64,000 bases of DNA from Pisaster brevispinus (lineage: Eukaryota > Echinodermata > Asteroidea > Forcipulatida > Asteriidae), in the NCBI GenBank assembly GCA_023634235.1, contig JAMKCF010000001.1, positions 5,272,758 to 5,336,757 of the forward strand, written 5' to 3'. A model generated the notes under the pieces. The model searched no databases and was not told the DNA's origin. It saw only the letters and a program-made list of their open reading frames with translations. Made by a program: the position numbers and the translations under genes. Below, one piece after another: positions 44,126 through 55,700 of this stretch (positions are counted from its first letter, which is position 1; the number at the start of each line of letters is the position of its first letter).

Positions 44126-45644
44126 TAGGTTCCCAGTTTAACGCGTTTCTACCCACGCATACACCCTCACACATTGTAACAGCATGGAGGTAAAAAAATA
44201 ATGTTAACAGTGTATGAACCCATGGGGGGCGTGTGGTGCTGCTTGTGGCATAAAGGGGGGCAACATTTTACTAAACCGATCCGGCTGGCTTGCCTCGATC
44301 AAGGCAGTACTGGCACGTACTTGGAGAATGGGTAGACTTGATTTCAAGTCTGAGATCACGATTATTTTTCTGCATCAGTCACGCAAAACGCCCCCACAGA
44401 TTGAATACCACACGCCCCAACTTAGCACGAACATCTGACGTCGAACTGTGAGGCTCGTGAATAACGCCATATATCGAGCACTGTCATCAGGATCCTACCA
44501 GTTGCTTCGGACTACATTTTGAATAAAACAACATTATATGCAAACATTAAGCACGCAGCAGCAGACGCTACAAAAGTTCCTGCTATAGTTGTGACGATTG
44601 TCAAGTTGGGACGGGTAGTTGTTACATGACACTCAACTTATTCCAGTCATTATTATCCGCAGTGTAACAACGGCTGAACCAACGGGTAAAATACGTGGCA
44701 AAGAACCCGTGGACCACTGCACTCCGATCCAGCTTGGGCTGATCGAAGTGCAACAAATTACTGTATGGAATCACAACGAAAACAAACACTTACTAGTCGA
44801 TTATGCTTGTCGAACCCCAAAATCAGCTTTTACCACGCTTTCTCTGCAGCAATTTGCACGTCCAACTCAAAGTCTTTGTAGATTTTTTAAAATAGTAATT
44901 AGCCTGAGGTTTTGATACCAGTCTTTCTCGATGATGGCTAAATGACAACTGAACACATAAACAGGTATGGTAGCTTGAAGCAGTCATCAGTGGGAAAAAT
45001 CGAGAGGGGGGGGGGGGGGAGCACACAGAAAAGGTCAGCGGCACAAAGTCGGACGTGCCGTACTACCGACCTTGACTGTATTGTGCCCGTTCGTTTTCAA
45101 GTCTTGCTGTGTTATAGTGTGACGGTGGCATTGTCACATTATTTTGTACTTCTTTTTTTACAATCCAGTGTTTCTCCAGCAGACCGTGCAAGTCTTGCTT
45201 TTATTGAAAACGAGAAACAAAAATCCAACCAGGACGGTATCTGAAGTCAATTTTGTGTAAACTTACATTATACGAAATTCTTTAAATCAAAAATACCCGC
45301 TTTGAGTTGTTATAAATACACTTTCAACTGTTAGAAAATACAAATTATATTTTTTAAATGAGTATTGGACCCAAAATTTAGCTTGAAATATATAAGCATT
45401 GTTAATTTTGTGAAAGATGTTTAACTTCATTTTGGGACATAAAAGGTGAATTCTGTTCTATAGATTAATAAATTCCTCATTAACTGAACACGAATATGCC
45501 ATGTTCAAACTGAAAGTCATTGCCCTTTATTTAACACCTGCTGTGAAAGTGGAACATTCCTAAAATGGAACACCCCACACTGACCTCGTTTGATATGTAC
45601 AGAACCCTAATAGTGCGTGTACTGAACCCATACAGACAGATACA
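44126..45644. other. Intergenic, nothing firm
   Basis: No supported exon. GTCAAGTTGGGACGGG near 44603 is a lone piece of the GTTGGGAC repeat family seen at 54586-55220. Confidence 0.4.
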
Positions 45645-45690
45645 CGTACACGTACATGTACATGTACATGCACATGTACATGTACAGCAA
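45645..45690. repeat. (ACATGT)n palindromic tract
   Basis: About seven ACATGT/ACGTAC hexamers in a row; each unit is self-complementary. Confidence 0.85.
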
Positions 45691-45959
45691 TGGATACTGC
45701 GAACTGCGAACTCTACCTAATAGCGAAATGTGTTGACTTTTGAACTCAAACGTTAGCTGACTTCGCTGCTAACTCCAAACATTTCCACTGCTTACTCAAC
45801 TTAGCAGTGAAATTTGATACTTCGGCCAGAGAGAAAGGAATTTAGCAGTGTTTTTTTCTCGCGTGAACGTAGCTGACCTTAGCTAGTTGTAGTTAACATG
45901 ATTTCAGCTCGATGTTTTACGACGCTGTGTATTTTCCCCCCTTACATATACATTTTTCT

Positions 45960-46290
45960 CCTCAGTTTCGGCCGAAATTATTTAAGTTTTACAACTTAGT
46001 TGACATCATCTATTTCTTCATGACAGCTAAATCATACGAGCGTCTTTACAAACACGTACTCTTCTCCCAGCTGAGCCACGGCCACTCGTGGAGGACAGAG
46101 GGAACACTACAAAGAAACACTTAAAGGCATCGCTTAAAAAGTGTGGCATTAACGCTGCATCTTCGGAGGACCATCTTCATGATGGAGGAAAATGTTGTAC
46201 TAGAGGCACTGACAGCTTTGGGAGCAATAGTTTAGCCCAGGCATCCGATGAGCGACAGCTGAGACTAGGAGAGAGAACGAGAATGTTGTG
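45960..46290 (+). pseudogene. LINE C-terminal relic (plus strand)
   Basis: One frame reads LFSQLSHGHSWRTEGTLQRN, and a shifted frame continues LKASLKKCGINAASSEDHLH then ...GTDSFGSNSLAQASDERQ. This resembles the tail of non-LTR retrotransposon ORF2 proteins (G-x-R..R-Y-K-D-x-L-K-x-S-L-K-x-C-x-I). It is broken by a frameshift and lacks upstream domains. Confidence 0.55.
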
Positions 46291-46926
46291 AATTATTGAA
46301 CAGGCTTTGGGGTAATCCTTACAGACGTGCAATTATTCAACAGCAATTATCATGTTTTTGTTGTGGAAAGTTGCTTGAGACGTATAGACCTAACCTTCCT
46401 TCCCCCTCTCTCTCACATATTGTATGCCCAATATGTGGCAGAGGGTGTGTCCCCCCGCCCCCCAAATGTTCTCCTACTTACCACCCTTTCTCTATTGTGC
46501 AGAAGTACCCCTCTCCCGAAAAAGATGAAGAAATATAATAAAATAGAATAAAATAATAACTTAATAAATAAATACATAAAAAAAAAAAAATCCTCTTTAG
46601 AATTCCCAAGATTCTCAGAACGCAATACACATGGGGGGGGGGGGGGGGGGGTTACATTATGTTCTCTCCCTCATACTCTCCGCTTCTTTTTGCCTCCCTC
46701 CCCCCCCCCCCCGTTTTGTGTGTCAAAATTTAAGCGGGGGCAAGTTGCTTTAGGATTCATCCCTGGTATCACCCTGCAGCGTAATGCACCCGTGTCAGGT
46801 CGTATTGTATTAATCTTCTAGCCGCGAGGGATCGACCGTTGCCAAACTTCATAGCTCACAAAAAGAAGCTCAGCACAACAAAATCATGATAATCAGAGTT
46901 AGGTAACCAATTAAACTACTATGTCA
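46291..46926. other. Low-complexity intergenic
   Basis: Includes A/T-rich runs near 46540-46590, a G-run at 46634-46651 and a C-run at ~46699-46712. No gene is seen. Confidence 0.5.
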
Positions 46927-47018
46927 CATGTACGGTGCCCTGCACATTTCTGCTCAGCAGAAACATTTTAAGCGCGATATTTTCTGCTTAAGCAGCTCTA
47001 TAAAATTGGGCCCCTGTG
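46927..47018. mobile_element. MITE fragment (GGGCCCAATTT family)
   Basis: It retains GCTCAGCAGAAAC, TTTTCTGCTTAAGCAGCTCT and the right end AAAATTGGGCCCCTG. Confidence 0.65.
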
Positions 47019-47517
47019 AGCCGTTGTCACTAAGAGTACATCATGCTAGCCACCTTTTTGGGGCCTTTCTTGCATTTTGTCAACCTTAAAAAAATGTATA
47101 TATAAGCGTGTTGTTTACATGTCCAGGTAACGCCTTATTTAGTTTAAGTTTATTAGTTTTATAATTGATTTCATCTACCATTGGCAATCGGTGTATACCG
47201 ATCTTGTACACAAAGGATTCTGACACTAGTTTTGTGCTTCCCCCTTCTAAAACCAAATCGCCGACCCTTGTTGATTGACACCCCTCTAGGACGTGTGGCA
47301 TGGTCCAGCTTAATATTAGCTTATGAGCTGACCATCAGTGTGAAGGATGTGGGTGAGACAAGACAAGACAAAATGTCGGCATGTGCTGACAGCGGCCCTT
47401 ACTGCAGATATTTTATTACGATCAAAATGAAAAAAGAAAAAAAAAGTAAAAGAAAATATACTTACATTGTTATACCGTTTGCGAACAGATATCTGATAAT
47501 TTCAGCTAAAAAACCAG

Positions 47518-47671
47518 GGCAAGTTCGGGTGGGCGACTAGAGTGACTAGACTGTGTGACGTAGCTCTCGAATTGACTAGATCGACCATGCTCTAGTGCAT
47601 GGTCGATCTAATCAATCTCCCTATGGTTTCTGGTAAGTCTAGTCACTCTAGTTGTCCACCCGAACTTGCCC
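47518..47671. mobile_element. MITE with nested hairpin
   Basis: GGGCAAGTTCGGGTGGGC at the left faces CCACCCGAACTTGCCC at the right, with GACTAGAGTGACTAGA also mirrored (arms ~34 bp). The centre 47573-47613 holds AGATCGACCATGC and GCATGGTCGATCT as a second hairpin. Confidence 0.8.
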
Positions 47672-47686
47672 CCTTATGCATGGTCA

Positions 47687-47823
47687 TGACGTCATTTCAT
47701 TGGGCGCCCTCGCCTCAGGTCAAAAGGAGGTTGTTCATTGGCCTGTGCGCCGCGCGTACAAACCCGTGTGGTTCGATTATTTCGCCATCGGTTTACCTCT
47801 AAGATGGCGGCTGGATGACGTCA
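47687..47823. promoter_or_regulatory. Promoter-like cluster: two CRE, two CCAAT, YY1-type site
   Basis: TGACGTCA at 47687 and 47816, inverted CCAAT boxes (TCATTGGG, TCATTGGC) between them, and AAGATGGCGG at ~47801, in a CpG-richer stretch. It lies 1.8 kb upstream of the BAZ1B-like ATG in the same direction and might be an upstream promoter, but no 5' exon was identified. Confidence 0.35.
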
Positions 47824-47867
47824 ATGCATAAAATCTATTCCTGAATGTTGATAAGTTGAGTCAGTAT

Positions 47868-48012
47868 CTGGGCCCAATTTCATAAAGCCTGTAAGCACAA
47901 AAACTTGCTAAGCACAGACAAATGTTGCTTAGCAGAAACAGGTTACCAGCTAATATTCCATTATGTTTACATTGTTGCCACCGTACCCCCAGCTTAATGA
48001 AATTGGGCCCTG
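47868..48012. mobile_element. Complete hAT-like MITE, perfect 8 bp TSD
   Basis: CTGGGCCCAATTTCATAA opens it and AATGAAATTGGGCCCTG closes it. GTCAGTAT flanks both sides exactly (47860-47867 and 48013-48020). The 145 bp element has the family's GCTTAGCAGAAAC motif inside. Confidence 0.9.
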
Positions 48013-48429
48013 GTCAGTATGGCTGCAAGACCTTTCGATGGCGCACATATTCCTCTTTGGAATATGCCCAGCGTGGTATAACTGGGGTAAGACATAAGGG
48101 GGTCTGGGGGGGGCGGAGTTTTACAATTTTTCTAGGGGGCACTTCTGACCAAGTTTCCTTTTAAAAAGCCAAGTTCTGACCAAGTTTCCTTTTAAAAAGC
48201 CCACTTTCGGCGCATTTTAAATGTAATTTACTATATTTTATAAGATAATCTGGCATTAGTGTAAAAGCAAGTTCATTGTCTGCGTGTAAATGAAAAAAAA
48301 CGGTTTTAAAAACATTGAAATTATCACAATAAAACTCTGGAAATTTCAATAAGTCAATAATTTAAATAAAGGGGGGAGGGGCTAGGACATTAGCTGGGGA
48401 CAGGGGCACGTGCCCCCCCCCCGTCACTT

Positions 48430-48760
48430 CCCCGAATTCCAGTCATGACACTTGTGCCCCTGAGCAAGACACTTAACCACTTCGTATAAAGTTGGGAGGT
48501 AGTGCATTCAGCTCTACCAGCCAGGCTCCTAGTGGATGATACCCATGCCTATATCCTTACGGACTGTGAAGGGGGTAACCCTGTTTCAGCCCCAGGAGTA
48601 CACACTGTAGGTGGCAACGTGCCCCTGGTAACAGTTGATCTGGGTTGACAGCCCAAGAGTCAGTTAAGTGTAGCCTTCACCTTGAAATGGCCGTCCGGCC
48701 TTGTGAGTTGGGCGATATCTCATAAAGAAAACTTATTAAAAAAAACTGCATGTGCCATCA
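48430..48760 (+). mobile_element. SINE body (Leu-tRNA-like family relative)
   Basis: The body GACACTTGTGCCCCTGAGCA, AGACACTTAACCAC matches the region after the tRNA head in the SINEs at 55976 and 61512. The rest of the tail differs, suggesting a subfamily or a mosaic. Confidence 0.55.
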
Positions 48761-49563
48761 TAAAGTCTTAATTAATGATGTTATCTTTTAAAAATATATA
48801 CAAATTAATAAAGAAAAAAGAAGAAGAAGATAAAAGAAGAAGAACAAAAAAAAGAGAGGAAAAGTCAAGAAGAGGGAAAACCCCCCAAAACAAAGATCTA
48901 GTCAATCATTTTTTTTTCGTTTCGTTTAAATACATTTAAATCCATTCAAAAAGAGAAAATAAACAATATTCTTAACACTAATTACAAACAGTAACAAGAT
49001 ACTTGGAAATTAGGGCATAGCCAGAAAAGCAAAAGTTTGTGGTAGGTGCCCGGACTAATAAACAAACGAAAACAAAAATGGACTAACTAAACCCATGTAC
49101 AACGTGAGTAGGTTTAAAGTGAACTGAAGTGGCTAAGGGATGCAACTTTTATGAAAACACGTGAATGGTTCAATAGACAATATCCACAGTGTGTACAGGT
49201 GACATAGGCAAATCACATTAAGGTGAAAACTAAAACGAAGCTACAAGGGTTAGATTTAAATTTAGAATACACTGGACAAGTAACGGCTCTTTAATTAAAA
49301 AGACGCTGATGAGAGAAAAACAAACAAGCAAGCAAACCAAAAATAAACAAACAAACAGACAGGCGAACAAACAGGCAATAACAACAGTTATTAAATGTGA
49401 TTAAATTGCTGTTTAATTTACTCACCGCAATGTTTTTTAAATAACTATCTTTATGCTAGACTAGGTATGCGGAAAGTCTGGCTCATGCATAAACAATATT
49501 CTAATGAATATTTATATAGATTCTGCCATTATTGAAATAGGGGTGTTGAGTCGTTCCATTCTG
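48761..49563. other. A-rich upstream region
   Basis: Purine-rich runs (AAGAAGAAG at ~48820-48880) and AT-rich DNA. No gene is seen; it ends in the proximal promoter of the BAZ1B-like gene. Confidence 0.45.
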
Positions 49564-49571
49564 TTCGCGCC
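49564..49571 (+). promoter_or_regulatory. E2F-like site in BAZ1B 5' region
   Basis: TTCGCGCC 54 bp before the start codon. Motif match only. Confidence 0.35.
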
Positions 49572-49624
49572 AGATTTCAAACCCGTCTTTACGGAGCCGG
49601 CAATCGGTCAGTTTTCGGCCCAAA

Positions 49625-49737
49625 ATGCCACTTTTAGGAAGAAAAATCTACATTCCGAGGACGCAGGATGGGATGGTGAAACTTCCTCCAGGTTTCTGCA
49701 GGATTCCACTGACCAATGAGGTCTTCAAAACGAGAGA
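49625..49737 (+). CDS. BAZ1B: BAZ1B-like coding exon 1
   Basis: It encodes MPLLGRKIYIPRTQDG and PGFCRIPLTNEVFKTR. The first methionine in AAAATGC context matches the family start M-(A)-P-L-L-G-R-K. Donor GTATCC is weak, but phase 2 joins exon 2 to give TR-DEY. Confidence 0.88.
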
Positions 49738-52700
49738 GTATCCTTTTGTAAATTTGTCGTGAACGAGTAAGTTGAAAGCAAGATGGCGGCCCCCATGTAA
49801 AATGAGGTTGTCACTCGAGCCACACAGAAAATTTCTGGGCAGACAAAAATTGTTGCGATATTTGTCCGAAAATATGTACAACTTAAAGACCACTTAGAAC
49901 GCGTTTGTTTAGTGCAATCGGTACATCAGATATTAAAGATTGCTATTGTCGTATTAAATACTTTGAATTGACTACTTAAATGTTCAAATTTTTGGAACAA
50001 TTTTCGGTCACGTTTTTGAATAACATTCTGCATGTTCTGTCTGTGTGTGGAACAGACGTAGACCGTCAGAATTCTATTTTGGTCATGCCACCGTGCATTG
50101 CGCGCATGCATGACTAAACAGCCATTCGTTTTTTAACGTAAGGCCGTGCTGTACTGTTTGTTGTTAAGACAAAAAGCTGTCTGTGTATTTAATTAAGAAG
50201 AATTCATGACTTGCTCATTATTATTTTAAAACAAAAAACAAGCAAACTGTCTTTCTCTAAGAAATGATTGACAACTGACAATGACATTGCTGACTCTCAG
50301 TCCTTTTCAGCATGGAGGTAAAAATATTTCAGTGACTGCCTAAACTGAAAACTCAGTTGCGTATATATAGTCAAAATTAGGTTTTATTTGGCAAATTTTG
50401 TTGAGCGCTTTTTCCAACAACTGAATCATTTGATCATGTTGACGCTAAGTTTTTAAAAGTTTTTTTGTTACATTCACCATACCACAAGATGAGGATGGGT
50501 TTGATTGAGAACATTTAAAATGCTGGGGGGGGGGGGGTACTCCTAGAACTATTCGGTTCGTTCCGCTATCGTCTCCCCGACCCTCATAGGTCATCATGTA
50601 CAAAATCCTATTCGAAACTTTTTCCCCTTCACGTTTATGCACCTGGACTTCTCTTTTGAAAACGGAGCTCGCCAAAATTAGGCTCTATCTATTCATTGTT
50701 TTCAAAGTGAGCTCGGGGTGGGTCCAGAAAATCCACTCCGCAAAAAAAAAAGGTGCAAAAAATGATAAATTCTCATCGTTATTCGGAATCGTCGCCTTCC
50801 GATAACAAAAATGGCCGCCGTCGCTTGTATCAATGGTATGCTGCGCGCAACGCTGGTTCACAATAACCAACGGTTTACGGATAAAAGATAAGCCATTGAT
50901 TATTGTGGACCAGTGTTGCACACAGAATACTATGCGAAGGCATGTCGTGGACCAGCGTTGCGCGCAGCATACCAGTGATACAAGCGACGGTGGCCATTTT
51001 GTTATTGGAAGGCGACGATTCTGAATAAACGATGGGAATTTATCATTTTTTGCACCTTTTTTTTGCGGAGTGGAATTTCTGGACCCACCCCGAGCTCACT
51101 TTGAAAACAATGAATAGATAGAGCCTAATTTTGGCGAGCTCCGTTTTCAAAAGAGAAGTCGAGGTGCATAAACGTGAAGGGGAAAAAGTTTCGAATAGGA
51201 TTTTGTACATGATGACCTATGAGGGTCGGGGAGACGATAGCGGAACGAACCGAATAGTTCTAGGAGTAGGGGGGGGGGGGAGGATATGTCATAGTTCGTA
51301 GCCCTTCTGTGCGTGATGACTGTTCAAGAGATGTGAATAATTATAGTAAGAGCTATGAATATTATTATCAAAGTTATGTAGATCAAGTTTATCAACTGAC
51401 TTTAGTCAGGTAGTGAAAACATGCACCCAATTTATCTCCTTCATACCATGACAGTTGGTATTATTAATTAATACTCAAATTACTCAATAGTATTCATAAC
51501 ACGTTTAGTTGCTTTTTAATTAAAAACACATTTTTTTAAAACTTTACTGTTAGTGTTAAGGCAATAGCAATTTTTTAAAACGCATACTCAATCTGAGACG
51601 CTTACTTGTTTAGCGATTTTAATTAAGATAAGAGGTAGGGTCCTACTTTGTTAATGTCCGTGAACAAAATTTCAGTTATATTTTATCAAAAAGGCTAATT
51701 GTTAATTGTGCAAAATTATTTTTCTGCAGTGCCTGCAATGGTTAGAAATCATTTTGGAAGTATGTTGAAAAATTTTTAGTCTCCAATGATCCCCTTCAGG
51801 GGACTGTCCTTTTTTGGTTTGCACCCGCTGTCACCTCGTTAATCAGGGATGGGGTTAACATTGATGATGAATATATCGTGACAGTTTTTTTGCTGTTTTT
51901 TCAACAAGTAGACACTGTATTCAGCTGAAACTTTCACAGGTCACTTTTATTGTATCTTTATGATAATTTGAACTAAAGCCTAAATCAGCAATTACAAAAT
52001 CCAATCTTTGACCCCAAACCTTTAAATAACAAACAATGAATCCATCCTATAGTGTAATTTTTAAAAACACAGTTGCTATGATCTGTGCTTGAACATTTTC
52101 AGGTCATTTCTGTCATTAATATTATTTATTAGTAATACCTAAGTCGAACTTCTTTTCTTGTTTTCCTAAACACAAATCTTGCCTGTTTAGACCAATATTA
52201 ATCTATCAGGGTAGCCCTTTTCACACTGTATCTCTTAACCCTCATGGAATGCAGCCCTGGTGACGTCCCTTGAGTTTTTTACCCCACGTTTACCCCGGCG
52301 CACTTTCACACTGTCTCTGCATGCGTATTCCCTAGGTCGTTTTCCACGAGGTTTCGGTTGCACATTTTCAAGAATGCTCCGGGTTTTACGGCTTACCCCA
52401 ACAGTACTCCGTAGTAGAGGTGGCTTTTCCCCGGGGTATGCCCATTTGCCCAGGTGGATCAGGGGTAAAGCAATCCGAGTGTGAACGGGTCGGCCGTTCT
52501 TCCCAGTGGATGCCCTGGGGAATAGACTAGTGTAAAAAAAGGGGTTTATACAATATAATCCTTAAGTCACAATACTCAGTGAGTACGACAAACGCCTGGA
52601 GTTTTACCGTCAACCCATTTGGACCTGTCAGTGCACTGGGGTGACAGGGCTGAGCTATCAGGAAGCCCTCAGGTCAGAGGTCAGTGCACGTGAGCAGTTG

Positions 52701-55700
52701 GAAGATGAGTTCCCTGTGCGGTTGGAGAGGGTCGTTCTTGATCTGGTTCACCACTGTAAGTGAAATAGTGTGATTGGTTTTGTAATCAACAACACGACTT
52801 TTATACCAATGGTGGATGCATGTGAGTGCGTTGTCACAGAAGCTAACCGCGAGGTGAAATCTGGACTATTCCATTTCACTGAAATAGGACAGCCAGGTTT
52901 CACAGAGTGATTAATATTCTGCGACAATGCAAAAAAAAAAAATGCAAAAGAACAATATTTGTTTTACATTCTAAATAACACGCATAAATCCTTGTCATTT
53001 GAAATTCTTTTTCACAATAAACACAAAATAGACACAGAAACTCATCCACCTCACACTATGAAAACTCTACAAAAAACACCTTCTAAACAACATGGAAGAG
53101 TCCATGTAGACACCAACTTTATCAGCCGTGACACGATGTTGTTTTTTCGTTGGTGTTTCTAGCAGTGGCTGCGGAATTTGCTGCAGCACCTTGTAAACCT
53201 GTATAAGGTGCTACATGAATTGGTCTCGAAATAAAAAACAAAATAAAAACCTCTCTTAAAATGTTTGTTTTTTCAAGCGCCTTGACCACCGTCTTAGTAG
53301 ATAAGTGTGCTATACAAGACTAGACCCGGCTCAAATTATGTCAACAAGACCGCAGGGCGTGAAGCTCAACTGGACCAGAATTATTTTTGCAAGACCAGAA
53401 TTGAAATGAAAAAATAAACATTTGAACTGTTTTAATTTGAACAAGCACTACGAGAAGGTTTCTGGCATTTACATTATGGGTAAGTATTCTTCAATACTCA
53501 CCAGAATTGAAAGTATTTAACAGACTGAAAGTCAACACTTGAACGAGAACACCAGACCGCCGGACTTGTCCAGTCAAGAGTCTACCGGCCCGATGCTAAA
53601 ATCACTGCCCTCGGGCCAGCAGTCCAGTGTCAAATTTTAGCCCTGAATATTATTTTATAACTACCCATTTGATTGATTTAGAATTTGTCAAGTGATAGTG
53701 CTTATTTTTTAAATAGAAGGCTGCGCAAACGCGACACGTTATACACGCAGCAAACAATGTACTATACACACATGTACCTGTAGCAACTGATGTACAATGT
53801 ACTAGTCTAGGGCTTGAACTTGGGGAAAAAAGCCCACAAGACTGCAGGGCTAGTAGCTCAAAACTCTTACTGGACCAGGAAATTTGTTACAAGACCGGAA
53901 TCAAAATCGAGAAGAACACTATCTACACAGTTTCACATTTGAGCTGTTTTTTGGAACAAGCATTAAGAGAAAATTTATCAATTTTTTCCCATGGGTAATA
54001 CTTCAATACTCAACAGAATTGAAAGAAATTTGTATTTATCAGATTACATGTAAATAAAAAATACAGAGGTATTATTATTAAAAAAGACAAGACCGCCGGA
54101 CTTGTACGGTCCTAAGTTTACTGGCCCGGTGCTAAAATCACTGGCCTCGGGCCTGTGGTCCAGTGTCAAATTCAAGCCCTGTTAGTCCATAGCAACCAAT
54201 ATACTATAGCAACATCGGCTTCTTGGTACCTAGGCGTCTTTGGCGCATTTTTTCTCCAAGGTGAAGCCGAGGGAAAATAGAATGCTTTGGGGATGACCGT
54301 GGATCACCTCGGGCATTGTAGCTTTAACCATGGCACAAGTAAAAGTTAGTCAATATTTGCATACTATTATTATGGTCTCACAAGGTTCTCTTTCTTGACA
54401 GATACTTGTTCCTTGGAGACTCTCGTTGATGACGTTCAGTCACATCTCCAGAATACCTTCGATGTCGGAGATACTGTGGAGTTGAAAGTTCAGCTGAGGG
54501 GCAAGATGTAAGTACTTCTCACGCCGACAGGTTGTTGGGAGATGTGCACAGCCAATTTTGTGTGATTCAATGTTTGGTGTGATGCTGTTCCGTCCCAACT
54601 TGACAATTATCTCAACTATAGTTGGGACTGGTCCCAACTTGAGTGTTAAAGTTGGGACGTCTCAACTGTAGTTGGGATCGCCCATAGAGTTCAACAGGAT
54701 ACCGTGATCGATGATGTATGGATTACTGTGTGACACACTACTGCAGACGCACAAGCTGATGCGATCGGCGCTAATTAACATTTCTTTATTTCAAACCCGG
54801 GTCTCGGCTCTGTACATACTCATGTCAAAACTGATAATGGAGCTAGAGCCGGTCGCGGGCCGTTGCCCAGGACGAGGTTTGGAATGATAGTATATCGCTC
54901 ATAATGGACCGCTAAAACTAACTCGGTGTAAATAGTGTTTTAGAGGGTTCTTGCGAGGTGACGCTTTCAGTCTCACAGTAGGCCTTCACATTTAGTTTCC
55001 CTTCTCCCAGAAAACCAAAATTCTAACTAATCTAAAATATTCTCAAGGGAAAGTGGTCTTAAAAACTTCATACTATGAAACTTATATGTTTTTAGTTTAT
55101 TCATGGAAGTGCTTTGTGTTTACTGCGATCACAACTATAGTTGGGAGGCCCCAACTTTAACACTCAAGTTGGGACCAGTCCCAACTATAGTTGGGACGAT
55201 TGTCAAGTTGGGACGGAACAACACCTTGAGTGTAGCCAGCGGTGCATTCTACTTTCAGCAAACTCTGCAAACGTACCGTGAGCAACTGTTGTGCTGACCA
55301 CAACTACGGCGACATTTGGCGCGTCGTGGCCGAGCGGTCAAGCGCACTGGAGTCAAGCTGTGGTGTTTGCAATCAGCAAAGTATGGGGGTCAAGGGTCAA
55401 GGGTTATTTTCAAGTTTTTGCGAAAAATCCACAAGACCGCTGGGCTCGTTGCTCAGAATGCTTACTGGACGAGGCATTTTTGTACAAGACCAAAATCAGA
55501 ATGAGAAAAAAATTCCCGAGTCCTCTCAACAGGAATTAAGCTGTGTTTTTTAAAAAATAAATATTGCACTAAGACATGTACATGTATGTGTAAGAGAAGA
55601 TTGATCTCATCTGTCTTTTCTGGTATTAAAGTATACCTGAGTACTCAATACTGAGGGTTTATATCAGTCTCAGAGTCAACATTTGAACGTAATTTGCTTC

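Noticed and set aside
46088..46291. Novel 67-residue protein
   Set aside because: Its sequence looks like the C-terminal tail of a LINE ORF2, and the preceding frame continues it after a frameshift.
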